The notes beneath the pieces are model-generated. The model was not told where the DNA came from. It was given only the letters and a program-made list of their open reading frames with translations, and searched no databases. A program made the translations under genes and the position numbers. A DNA stretch of 64,000 nt. Origin: Kordiimonas pumila (lineage in GTDB: Bacteria > Pseudomonadota > Alphaproteobacteria > Sphingomonadales > Kordiimonadaceae). Positions 28,386 to 36,753 of this stretch are shown one piece after another; positions within the stretch are counted from its first letter, which is position 1, and every line of letters begins with the position of its first letter. The DNA is taken from the NCBI RefSeq assembly GCF_015240255.1, contig NZ_CP061205.1, positions 310,001 to 374,000 of the forward strand. Reading direction: 5' to 3'.

Positions 28386-28401
28386 GCGCCTTTGCAGGCG
28401 C
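28386..28401 (+). other. Short hairpin in the acnA leader
   Basis: GCGCC (28386-28390) and GGCGC (28397-28401) enclose TTTGCA, 50 bp before the acnA start. It could be an RNA hairpin in the leader or another protein site. No T run follows. Confidence 0.3.
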
Positions 28402-28450
28402 TAGCATATGCTTGAATTTTTAAAACCCTTGATATGGAGGTCCCGGTCTT

Positions 28451-31132
28451 ATGGCACCTGTTGGACAAGACACACTGAAAACCCGTCGCACCCTTAGCGT
28501 TGATGGTAAAAGCTACGACTTTTACAGCCTGAAAGCGGCTGAAAGCCAAATTGGCGATGTTTCCCGCCTGCCTTACACTCTGAAAGTTCTGCTCGAAAAC
28601 CTTCTGCGCCATGAAGATGGTGTCACTGTAAAAACAGAAGATATCAAAGCGCTTGCTGACTGGCAGAAAACCCAACGTTCCGATCATGAGATTCAATACC
28701 GTCCAGCCCGTGTTTTGATGCAGGACTTTACAGGCGTGCCCGCGGTAGTTGATTTGGCCGCCATGCGCGATGCCATGTCTGCTATGGGCGGCAACCCAAC
28801 GCTGATCAACCCTCTTGCCCAGTGCGATCTTGTAATCGACCACTCCGTAATGGTGGACAAGTTCGGTACCGCACAAAGCTTCAAGCAAAACGTTGACCTT
28901 GAGATGGAACGCAATGCCGAGCGTTATGAGTTCCTCAAATGGGGCCAGTCAAGCCTTGATGATTTTAACGCCGTTCCCCCTGGAACAGGCATTTGTCACC
29001 AAGTAAACCTTGAGTATATCGCCAAAACCGTATGGACATCAGAAATCGACGGTAAAACAATTGCCTTCCCTGATACCTGCGTTGGTACAGACAGCCACAC
29101 AACCATGATCAACGGCCTTGCGGTTCTCGGCTGGGGTGTGGGCGGTATTGAAGCCGAGGCAGCGATGCTCGGCCAGCCTGTTTCCATGCTTATCCCTGAA
29201 GTTGTTGGTTTCAAGCTTACCGGCAAACTGAAAGAAGGCATCACAGCAACTGACCTTGTCCTGCGTGTTGTGGAAATGCTGCGCCAGCTCGGCGTTGTTG
29301 GCAAATTTGTTGAATTTTACGGCAACGGCCTTGATGAGCTTACCATTGCTGATCAGGCAACAATTGCAAACATGGGCCCGGAATACGGCGCCACATGTGG
29401 TTTCTTCCCTGTGTCACAGCAAACACTTGATTACCTAACCTTCACAGGGCGGGACACAGAAACTGTTGCCCTTGTAAAAGCCTATGCACAAGAGCAAGGC
29501 ATGTGGCGCGACGCTAATTCGCCAGAGCCGGTTTATACAAAAACACTTGAGCTTGATATTTCCACTGTGAAACCTTCGCTTGCTGGCCCAAGCCGCCCGC
29601 AGGACCGGGTTGACCTCGACAACGCCAAAAATACCTTCATCAATGAAGTGCTCGCGAAAGCCGGTAAAAAAGATGATCTGGCTGAATACAGCGTTGAAGG
29701 TGAAAAATTTACGCTTACACACGGCGATGTGGGCATTGCAGCGATCACAAGCTGCACCAATACCTCTAACCCGGGCGTTCTTATTGCGGCTGGTCTGGTT
29801 GCCAAAAAAGCAAATGAACTGGGTCTGAAAAGCCAGCCGTGGGTAAAAACCTCGCTCGCGCCCGGTTCGCAAGTGGTAACAGACTATCTTGATAAAGCTG
29901 GTCTCACCGAGCACCTTAACGCGCTTGGCTTTAACCTTGTTGGTTATGGTTGCACCACCTGTATTGGTAATTCTGGCCCGCTGGCGACGCCTATTTCCAA
30001 AACAATCAACGACAACGGCCTTGTGTGCGCAAGCGTACTTTCCGGCAACCGCAACTTTGAGGGCCGCGTAAGCCCAGACCTCAAAGCGTCTTATCTTGCA
30101 TCACCCCCCCTTGTTGTGGCCTATGCAATTGCTGGCTCCATGAAAATTGACATCACGACAGAGCCGCTTGGCCAAGACAAAAATGGCAATGACGTGTTCC
30201 TGAAAGATCTTTGGCCGTCAAACCAAGAAATTCACGAAGCGATGACAGCCAGCCTGACACGTGACATGTTTATCGAACGATACGCAAACGTGTTTGATGG
30301 CACACCAGAATGGCAAGCCGTTCCTGTGTCTGAGGGCGAAACATACAAATGGAACGATAAATCTACCTATATCCAGCACCCACCATACTTTAAAGGCATG
30401 GGTCCAGAGATTGCGCCAACAACGGATGTTATTGGCGCACGCCCACTGGCGCTGCTCGGTGACAGTATCACAACTGATCATATCTCTCCTGCTGGTTCCA
30501 TTAAGGCTGATAGCCCGGCTGGCGAATACCTGCAATCCAAAGGGGTTACTAAAGCTGACTTCAACTCCTACGGCTCACGCCGCGGCAACCATGAAGTGAT
30601 GATGCGCGGCACGTTCGCGAATGTGCGCCTCAGGAACCTTATGGCACCGGGCACTGAGGGCGGCTGGACAACACACCAACCATCGGGCGAAGTGATGAGC
30701 ATCTATCATGCTTCCATGAAGTATCAGGAAGCGGGCATACCGCTTGTTGTTGTCGGCGGCAAAGAATACGGTACAGGTTCAAGCCGCGACTGGGCAGCCA
30801 AAGGCACCAACCTTCTCGGCGTAAAAGCTGTGCTGGTTGAAAGCTTTGAGCGTATTCACCGGTCTAACCTCGTTGGCATGGGTGTTCTACCGCTTCAGTT
30901 CAAAGACGGTGATACACGCGAAAGCCTTAGCCTTGTGGGGACAGAAACATTCGACATCACGGGTGTAGCGGGTAACATCAAGCCGCTTCAGGATGTAAGT
31001 GTTACAATTCACCATGCTGATGGCACCAAAAAAGACATCACGGTTCTGTGCCGGATCGATACTGAAAACGAAGTTGAATACTATAAAAACGGCGGCATCC
31101 TGCACTATGTGCTGCGCCGCCTCGCTGCATAA
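28451..31132 (+). CDS. acnA: Aconitate hydratase A
   Basis: 893 residues, standard for AcnA. GGAGG lies ten bases before the [16 protein letters not shown] and [14 protein letters not shown] hold the three Fe-S cysteines, [13 protein letters not shown] begins the swivel domain, and [12 protein letters not shown] carries the active-site Ser/Arg. It catalyses the same TCA-cycle step as AcnB; in bacteria with both, AcnA is usually the more oxidation-stable, stress-induced form. A terminator follows. Having acnA and acnB head to head is unusual. Confidence 0.97.
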   Translation: MAPVGQDTLKTRRTLSVDGKSYDFYSLKAAESQIGDVSRLPYTLKVLLENLLRHEDGVTVKTEDIKALADWQKTQRSDHEIQYRPARVLMQDFTGVPAVVDLAAMRDAMSAMGGNPTLINPLAQCDLVIDHSVMVDKFGTAQSFKQNVDLEMERNAERYEFLKWGQSSLDDFNAVPPGTGICHQVNLEYIAKTVWTSEIDGKTIAFPDTCVGTDSHTTMINGLAVLGWGVGGIEAEAAMLGQPVSMLIPEVVGFKLTGKLKEGITATDLVLRVVEMLRQLGVVGKFVEFYGNGLDELTIADQATIANMGPEYGATCGFFPVSQQTLDYLTFTGRDTETVALVKAYAQEQGMWRDANSPEPVYTKTLELDISTVKPSLAGPSRPQDRVDLDNAKNTFINEVLAKAGKKDDLAEYSVEGEKFTLTHGDVGIAAITSCTNTSNPGVLIAAGLVAKKANELGLKSQPWVKTSLAPGSQVVTDYLDKAGLTEHLNALGFNLVGYGCTTCIGNSGPLATPISKTINDNGLVCASVLSGNRNFEGRVSPDLKASYLASPPLVVAYAIAGSMKIDITTEPLGQDKNGNDVFLKDLWPSNQEIHEAMTASLTRDMFIERYANVFDGTPEWQAVPVSEGETYKWNDKSTYIQHPPYFKGMGPEIAPTTDVIGARPLALLGDSITTDHISPAGSIKADSPAGEYLQSKGVTKADFNSYGSRRGNHEVMMRGTFANVRLRNLMAPGTEGGWTTHQPSGEVMSIYHASMKYQEAGIPLVVVGGKEYGTGSSRDWAAKGTNLLGVKAVLVESFERIHRSNLVGMGVLPLQFKDGDTRESLSLVGTETFDITGVAGNIKPLQDVSVTIHHADGTKKDITVLCRIDTENEVEYYKNGGILHYVLRRLAA

Positions 31133-31154
31133 AAAAGCGATTATAGAGATACAG

Positions 31155-31181
31155 AAGGGCGGTCAATTGGCCGCCCTTTTT
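31155..31181 (+). terminator. Rho-independent terminator after acnA
   Basis: AAGGGCGG (31155-31162) pairs perfectly with CCGCCCTT (31171-31178) across an 8-base loop, followed by a T run. It lies 22 bp after acnA. Confidence 0.9.
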
Positions 31182-31280
31182 AATACAAAACCTTGCATTT
31201 CATCGGTATATCCGGCAGAAAACATCAAAATCACACACTGGTGATTGGCGGGTGATGGAAAAGATGCGTATAGTGACTTC

Positions 31281-32015
31281 ATGATGAAAAGCCTCTTTGT
31301 TCTGATTTTGTTAGCCTTGTGTAGTGTGCTTCCCCTCCGCGCCGAAGAAGAGCCACGCCTTACTGTTATTGAACTGTTTACAAGCCAAGGCTGCTCGAGT
31401 TGCCCCCCTGCTGATGCGCTTCTCAAAACCATGCGCGACAGGCCGGGTGTGCTAACACTCTCTTGGGCGGTTGATTACTGGGACAGGCTTGGCTGGCGCG
31501 ACACGTTCGGCGCGCCCTACAACAGCATGCGCCAAACCGCCTATAACAAACGCCTTGGCCGAGGCGGCGTTTTTACACCGCAAATCATTCTTGACGGGCA
31601 GGTTTCCTGTGTTGGCTCAAAGCCAGAGCAAGTGAAGAACGCCCTTGAAAAAGCTCGCATGCTTGACCGTATGGCCGTATCCCCCGCTTTAACATCTGAT
31701 AATGCTGGCCTGCACCTTGCCCTGCCCGGCACCGCGCTTGATGACACTGTAGCCGTCCGGGTTGTCTGGTATTTGGGCGATGCCACTGTTGAAATTATGA
31801 GCGGCGAAAACAATGGTCGCACCCTGCACTATACCAACATTGTGCGCGGCACAGATATTCTTGAAGACTGGGATGGCAGCGCCCAAACCCTTGATATTGA
31901 CAGCACTGATGCTCTGGCATCTGGCGCAGACCATATCGCCATTTTACTGCAAAGGGGCTATGGGCACGGACCCATTATAGGGGCTGCATCGCTAAAATTA
32001 ACACCTGCCACCTAA
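31281..32015 (+). CDS. DUF1223 thioredoxin-fold secreted protein
   Basis: 244 residues from ATG at 31281; a second ATG follows at once and either may be used. A signal peptide covers about 1-22 (ending in LRA). VIELFTSQGCSSCPPADALL is the DUF1223 signature, with a CxxC motif like thioredoxins, and VDYWDRLGWRDTFG is the second conserved block. The protein probably acts in the periplasm on disulphides or another redox partner, but no activity is established for the family. A third Cys occurs in QVSCVGSKP. No neighbour hints at its role. Confidence 0.85.
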   Translation: MMKSLFVLILLALCSVLPLRAEEEPRLTVIELFTSQGCSSCPPADALLKTMRDRPGVLTLSWAVDYWDRLGWRDTFGAPYNSMRQTAYNKRLGRGGVFTPQIILDGQVSCVGSKPEQVKNALEKARMLDRMAVSPALTSDNAGLHLALPGTALDDTVAVRVVWYLGDATVEIMSGENNGRTLHYTNIVRGTDILEDWDGSAQTLDIDSTDALASGADHIAILLQRGYGHGPIIGAASLKLTPAT

Positions 32016-32232
32016 ACCTTACTGCTTGACTTTCTACTTCATTACAGGCAAAGAGGCCGCGGCGAAAAGCTACCTGCTTCAAATAGAGGCATGGTTGAAC
32101 GACGTTTCCGCGTGATGTCACGCAGACCAACAGAAGTACTGTTCTGATTAAGGGTTGAGGAAAAGGCGTTCCCGCTAGATGTAATGCGCCAGACACTAAT
32201 GGCTGGCCCTTGACCCAAAGACTGGAACAGAA

Positions 32233-34116
32233 ATGACTACTTTTGAAGAGCTCGCTATTAGCGCGCCTATCCTGCGTGCGCTTGCCGAAATGGATTTCAC
32301 AACACCAACTGATATTCAAGCTGCAACTATCCCTGCTATTCGCGACCACCAGGATGTGATCGGTGTGGCGCAAACAGGGAGTGGTAAAACAGCTGCTTTT
32401 GTTATCCCGGCGCTTGAAAGCATGGCAGAATATACCGAACATGCCAAGCCCGGCATGCCGCGTGCCCTTATTCTTGCACCAACCCGCGAACTGGCCATTC
32501 AGATTACCGATAAAATCAAGGAACTTGGCCGTTTCATGCGCACAAGCTGCTGCACCATATATGGCGGCGCACCCTACCGCACACAAACACATATCCTGCG
32601 CCGCGGTGTTGACATTCTGGTCGCCACCCCGGGCCGCCTGCAAGACCATATGAAACAGGGTAACATTTACCTTGATGAAGTTGAGTATTTTGTACTCGAC
32701 GAAGCAGACCGTATGCTTGATCTGGGTTTTATTGATGAAGTGCGCGACCTTGCCCGCAAACTGCCTAAAGGGCACCAGTCGGTTATGTTCTCTGCGACCA
32801 TGAACAACCAGATCAGAACACTGGCTGAAACGCTTCTGCATGAGCCTGTCAGCATTGAAATGGCGCGTCAGTCAACCATTACGGATAACCTTGCACACAG
32901 CGTGATGTTTGTGCCCGGTCACCAGAAGCGCGACCTGCTCTTGCACATGATTGAAGAAGAAAAGCCCGGCAAAGGCCTGATATTTGTGCGCACACGCCGC
33001 GATGCTGATGATCTTTCAGCTTACTTGGACGGCCTTGGCTTCAAAACAGATGCCATTCACGGCGACAAGCAACAAAAAGCGCGCCAGCGCACCATTCGTG
33101 CCTTCACTGCAGGCCAGTTTGATTTTCTGGTCGCAACTGATGTTGCCGCACGCGGTATTGACGTAAAAGATATTAGCCACGTGTTTAACATGGACGTGCC
33201 TGTTGAATCAGAAAGCTATGTGCACCGTATTGGCCGCACGGCGCGTGGCTCTGCCCACGGTAAAGCCTTTACATTCTGCGGTAAAAGCGACATGCGGCTT
33301 CTGCGGGCAATCGAATCGCTTATCGGTATGTCCATTCCGGTAACAGAAGACCACCCGTTCCCGCTGAGCTTCCAAAAGCAAAAAAGCGCTGGCTTCAGAG
33401 CCGCAGGGCCGGAAAAGCACCGGAAAACCCGCAAAGACCGCACCCCGGCAGGCGCAGCGCGTCGGCGCGAGAAACCAGCCTTTGGCGGTGAGCGCGATAA
33501 TAACCGTCGCCGCGAGTGGGACCCAACAGCACAAAGCACAGGGCCACGCCGTGACAGAGATTTTGACGCAAAACCACGCCGTCAGGACCGCGATAGTGAT
33601 GCTCCATCGGGCCGTCGTTTCGAGAAAGCACATTCCGCAGGGCCGCGCCGCTTTGAACGGTCAGAACAAGCGCCCGCAGCCGGTGGTCGTCGTTTCGAGA
33701 GGTCAGAGCAGGCCCCAGCAGCAGGTGCACGTCGCCGTAATGAGGCTGATGCAGCAGCGCCGCGCCGCAGAGAACGCTCAAGCGAAGCACCAGGCGGCGC
33801 TCGCCGGTGGGAAAAAACAGATGCGAAACCAGCAACAGGTACGCGCCGCAAAGAACAGTTTGACGCAACACCGCGCCGCAGCGAACATTCAAAAGATGCT
33901 GCAGCTGGTGCACGTCGGTGGGAAAAAACAGACGCTAAACCAGCAGCTGGCGCACGTCGCAGTGAAAAACCGGGCGGCAAACCAGCAGCACCTTCTGCGC
34001 GTAAAGCAAAAGTAAAAGGCAAGCGCCCAGCGGTTGCTGCCCGCAAAAGCGGCAAAGCTTTTTCTGGTAAACCCGCTGTCGGTGGTGGCCAGCCGCTAAA
34101 GCGCAAAGCACGCTAG
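32233..34116 (+). CDS. rhlE: DEAD-box RNA helicase, RhlE type, with repetitive basic tail
   Basis: 627 residues. Residues 1-375 are a complete DEAD-box core: Q motif FTTPTDIQAATIP, motif I AQTGSGKT near 50, PTRELAIQ, DEAD near 157, SAT near 187, ATDVAARGID, and HRIGRTARG near 331. It unwinds short RNA duplexes, for ribosome assembly or mRNA decay. The remaining 250 residues are low-complexity and rich in Arg, Glu, Ala, Pro and Lys, built from repeated units such as RRFERSEQAPAAG and ARRWEKTDAKPA. Such tails bind RNA loosely and can promote condensates. RhlE tails are often basic, but this one is long. Confidence 0.92.
   Translation: MTTFEELAISAPILRALAEMDFTTPTDIQAATIPAIRDHQDVIGVAQTGSGKTAAFVIPALESMAEYTEHAKPGMPRALILAPTRELAIQITDKIKELGRFMRTSCCTIYGGAPYRTQTHILRRGVDILVATPGRLQDHMKQGNIYLDEVEYFVLDEADRMLDLGFIDEVRDLARKLPKGHQSVMFSATMNNQIRTLAETLLHEPVSIEMARQSTITDNLAHSVMFVPGHQKRDLLLHMIEEEKPGKGLIFVRTRRDADDLSAYLDGLGFKTDAIHGDKQQKARQRTIRAFTAGQFDFLVATDVAARGIDVKDISHVFNMDVPVESESYVHRIGRTARGSAHGKAFTFCGKSDMRLLRAIESLIGMSIPVTEDHPFPLSFQKQKSAGFRAAGPEKHRKTRKDRTPAGAARRREKPAFGGERDNNRRREWDPTAQSTGPRRDRDFDAKPRRQDRDSDAPSGRRFEKAHSAGPRRFERSEQAPAAGGRRFERSEQAPAAGARRRNEADAAAPRRRERSSEAPGGARRWEKTDAKPATGTRRKEQFDATPRRSEHSKDAAAGARRWEKTDAKPAAGARRSEKPGGKPAAPSARKAKVKGKRPAVAARKSGKAFSGKPAVGGGQPLKRKAR
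33646..33729 (+). repeat. Tandem 42-bp coding repeat in the rhlE tail
   Basis: Two adjacent 14-residue units, RRFERSEQAPAAGG and RRFERSEQAPAAGA, encoded by similar 42-bp stretches (33646-33687, 33688-33729). A second repeated unit built on RRWEKTDAKPA occurs twice further on, near 33800-33850 and 33910-33960. Slippage or recombination could change tail length between strains. Confidence 0.75.
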
Positions 34117-34148
34117 TTACAAAAACAAGGCCTTAACAGGTACACAAT

Positions 34149-34175
34149 ACGGCGGGCCAAAAGCTCGCCGTTTTT
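34149..34175 (+). terminator. Rho-independent terminator after rhlE
   Basis: ACGGCGGGC pairs with GCTCGCCGT (one G-T wobble) around CAAAA and is followed by TTTTT. It lies 33 bp after rhlE and just before the end of the convergent porin gene. Confidence 0.87.
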
Positions 34176-34176
34176 G

Positions 34177-34893
34177 TTAAAATACTTTCGTAAGTGTCGC
34201 GGCAAAGCGCGCACCCGCAAAGCCACTATTTGTATGGACTGACTGTGCATTCAAGTTGGTTTCGGTATAATTTACCGATCCATACCAGCCATTTTTAGCC
34301 GCCGTTATACCCAGCTTCCAGTCCCTGTACCCTTCAAGATCAGAGCCTGAGAAACCATAAAACCCGATATGAGGCGAGGCAGAAACCGTAACCCCCCTAA
34401 ACTGTGCAAGAGGCACGCTAGCACTTAGGTATTTATAAAAACTTTCACCCCCTAAATGATAATTGGGGGAATAAAAAACCCCTGCTGCTGCCCAACCACC
34501 CTGTTTAAAACCATAGGTAAGCGATGTTTTAAACTCTGTTACATCAAGGCTTTGTTCTGACGGCCTTATCTGGTGTAACACAGCTGCCTCAAGATTTACA
34601 CGGCCCCAAACAGGCGTATCAATTCCCGCAAAAATATCAGCCTGTAGAGAGGTATCAGTGCCAACACCGTAATCAAGGTTAGAAACCCATACGCCCGCAA
34701 ACGGGCCCTTTGAATGAATGTATTTCGCCTCTGCCATAAAAGCCGCATTGCCACGGGTCTGTGACACACCGCGCCAGATACGGTCAGTTGCTACGGCCCC
34801 GCTAAACGCCCATGTGCCGCCTGTATCATCGGCGGCAAACGCCGTTTGTGCTGCACAAACAATGGCCGCAACCGCCACTATTATATGTTTCAT
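34177..34893 (-). CDS. TorF-family putative outer-membrane porin
   Basis: 238 residues from the second of two ATGs: AGGAG touches the ATG at 34899 but is six bases before that at 34893. A signal peptide (MKHIIVAVAAIVCAAQTAFA) is followed by alternating, aromatic-rich beta strands. TWAFSGAVATDRIWRGVSQTRG and the DYGVGTD and SPNYHLGG stretches match the TorF/Gcw_chp family, and the protein ends in Phe as outer-membrane barrels do. It would form a small beta-barrel in the outer membrane. The transported compound is unknown. Confidence 0.85.
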   Translation of the reverse strand: MKHIIVAVAAIVCAAQTAFAADDTGGTWAFSGAVATDRIWRGVSQTRGNAAFMAEAKYIHSKGPFAGVWVSNLDYGVGTDTSLQADIFAGIDTPVWGRVNLEAAVLHQIRPSEQSLDVTEFKTSLTYGFKQGGWAAAGVFYSPNYHLGGESFYKYLSASVPLAQFRGVTVSASPHIGFYGFSGSDLEGYRDWKLGITAAKNGWYGSVNYTETNLNAQSVHTNSGFAGARFAATLTKVF

Positions 34894-34978
34894 CCGCATC
34901 TCCTAGCCAAAGCCATACTTGTACGGCTAACCATGCGTATTTTCTTCACACATTGAATGCACGACCATACAACATGGT

Positions 34979-36016
34979 CTATAGAAGCTCATGCGCTGCC
35001 CATTCTGCTGCTTCTTGCACAACGTCAGATGCGTCCGCACACAGGGTTTTAACAATCGGTAACAGGGATTTATCACCAGAATTCCCTATTGCAATCAAAA
35101 CATTGCGCACAAACCTATCGCGGCCAATGCGCTTGATAGGGCTACCTGAAAACACTTGCCTGAACGAAGCATCATCAAGAGCGGCAAGATCTGCAAGCGC
35201 AGGCGCGCCCAGTTCTGCACGGGCATGAAACGCAGCCTCTGACGCAACTTGGGCAAACTTGTTCCACGGGCAGGCGGCAAGGCAATCATCGCAGCCATAA
35301 ATTCGATTACCCATAGCCTTTCTGAATTCATGCGGGATCGGGCCCTTATGTTCAATCGTCAGATAAGAAATACAGCGCCCGGCATCAATTTCATACGCTG
35401 CAGGAAAAGCATTTGTTGGGCAGGCATCAAGACAAGCGCTGCAACTGCCGCACTGGTCACGGTGCGGGGTATCGGCCGCCAGCTCCATATCGGTATAAAT
35501 AGCCCCCAAAAAAAGCCAGCTACCATAAGATGTGGATACCATATTTGTGTGCTTACCCTGCCAACCAAGGCCCGCAGATACCGCCAGCGGTTTTTCTGGC
35601 ACCGGCGCTGTATCTACAAAAACCTTCAACTGGCAGCCGAATTCATCCACCATCCAGCGTGCTAGTGCTTTCAGGCGCTTTTTAATAATATCGTGATAAT
35701 CTTTACCGCGTGCATAAACAGAAATGTTGCCGACAGACGGTGTGTTCAATAACAAACGCGGATCATCTTTTGGGCCGTAATTGACCCCCAGCATAATGAC
35801 AGAACGTGCCTCTGGCCACAGGTTTTGCGGGTTTTCCCGGTAGTGCAGCCTGTCTGCTAGCCAGTCCATTGTGGCATGACGTTTTAGGGCAATAAACTGG
35901 CGAAAACCCTCCATAACAGCGTCGCTTGTGGTTGCCTGAGTAATGCCAAAATCATCGAAACCAAGGCTGCGGGCTGTGGCTTCGATCTGCGCGCGGATGG
36001 AGGTATCCGCCGTCAT
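34979..36016 (-). CDS. queG: Epoxyqueuosine reductase
   Basis: 345 residues from ATG at 36016, one base after the stop of the upstream gene; a longer frame would overlap it. QueG reduces epoxyqueuosine to queuosine at tRNA position 34, using cobalamin and two [4Fe-4S] clusters. VDTAPVPEKPLAVSAGLGWQGKH is the cobalamin and substrate site, CGSCSACLDACPTNAFP the first cluster motif, and YGCDDCLAACPWN the second. A HEAT-like C-terminal tail follows. Cobalamin use fits the cobST genes in the same window. It is translationally coupled to the FzlA-like gene. Confidence 0.95.
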   Translation of the reverse strand: MTADTSIRAQIEATARSLGFDDFGITQATTSDAVMEGFRQFIALKRHATMDWLADRLHYRENPQNLWPEARSVIMLGVNYGPKDDPRLLLNTPSVGNISVYARGKDYHDIIKKRLKALARWMVDEFGCQLKVFVDTAPVPEKPLAVSAGLGWQGKHTNMVSTSYGSWLFLGAIYTDMELAADTPHRDQCGSCSACLDACPTNAFPAAYEIDAGRCISYLTIEHKGPIPHEFRKAMGNRIYGCDDCLAACPWNKFAQVASEAAFHARAELGAPALADLAALDDASFRQVFSGSPIKRIGRDRFVRNVLIAIGNSGDKSLLPIVKTLCADASDVVQEAAEWAAHELL

Positions 36017-36017
36017 A

Positions 36018-36686
36018 TCAGAAATCCAGTTCGCTGTAATGCGGTGAAGGCGCAAGGCCTTTGATTTTATCAGAGAGAAGAGTGCGCACAGACCGGCGCG
36101 ACTTTACCCGCACATACCATTCTTTTACGTGGGGCCAGTCTTGCCAGTAAATATTGCCAAAATAATCCGCAACCGAGATGTGGGCAGCGGCGGCGGCATC
36201 AGCCATTGTAAACTGCTGGCCTGCCAGATAGTGGCGGCGCTCTACAAGAAAGGTAATATATTTCAAATGAATTTTGAGGTTATGGGCAGCACAGCGAATG
36301 GCTTCACTGTCCGGCTCGCCCATACCAAAAAATCGCTTAAACAGCTTTTCTGTAACCAGATGACGGGTTACTTCACTGCCAAGCTTGGTGTGAAACCAAC
36401 CAACAAGCCGGCGAATTTCATAGCGTTCGTCAGCACTGCCTGTCAGCAGTGCAGGTTCTGGCACCACTTCCTCAAGGAATTCAGCAATTGCCATAACACC
36501 AGAATAGGCCTTGCCGTCATCCATCACCAACACAGGTACTTCGCCAGCGGGGTTAAGGGCAAGGAAAGCCGGGCGGCGGTCCCATTCTTTTTCAATACGC
36601 AAGTCAAAGCCTATGCGCTTTTCAGCAAGAAGCACACGGACAAATCGGGCGGCAGGACTGAGCCAATGATGATATAATACAGGCAT
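36018..36686 (-). CDS. GST-fold protein, FzlA-like
   Basis: 222 residues with a thioredoxin-like N-terminal GST domain (VLYHHWLSPAARFVRVLLAEK, NPAGEVPVLVMDDG) and a helical C-terminal domain (about 90-200). The N-terminal site lacks a clear catalytic Ser, Tyr or Cys, and the C-terminus ends in PHYSELDF. This pattern and the neighbour queG fit FzlA, an alphaproteobacterial protein that binds FtsZ filaments and is needed for constriction, but an ordinary GST cannot be excluded. Its ribosome site AAGGAG, five bases before the ATG, lies in the arm of a perfect hairpin. Confidence 0.75.
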   Translation of the reverse strand: MPVLYHHWLSPAARFVRVLLAEKRIGFDLRIEKEWDRRPAFLALNPAGEVPVLVMDDGKAYSGVMAIAEFLEEVVPEPALLTGSADERYEIRRLVGWFHTKLGSEVTRHLVTEKLFKRFFGMGEPDSEAIRCAAHNLKIHLKYITFLVERRHYLAGQQFTMADAAAAAHISVADYFGNIYWQDWPHVKEWYVRVKSRRSVRTLLSDKIKGLAPSPHYSELDF

Positions 36687-36691
36687 AGGAA

Positions 36692-36717
36692 CTCCTTCTT
36701 ACACTGTGAAGAAGGAG
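36692..36717 (-). promoter_or_regulatory. Hairpin that hides the ribosome site of the FzlA-like gene
   Basis: On the minus-strand RNA, CTCCTTCTT pairs perfectly with AAGAAGGAG over nine bases across an 8-base loop. The second arm contains the AAGGAG Shine-Dalgarno and ends five bases before the ATG at 36686. No T run follows, so it is not a normal terminator for gltB. It could lower or regulate translation, for instance by temperature or a bound protein. Confidence 0.6.
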
Positions 36718-36753
36718 CCGCCAATGATCAAAATATCAATTTGAAAAAAATCC

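Noticed and set aside
36692-36717. Intrinsic terminator of gltB
   Set aside because: The stem is good but no T run follows on the minus strand; the ribosome-site overlap is the more telling feature.
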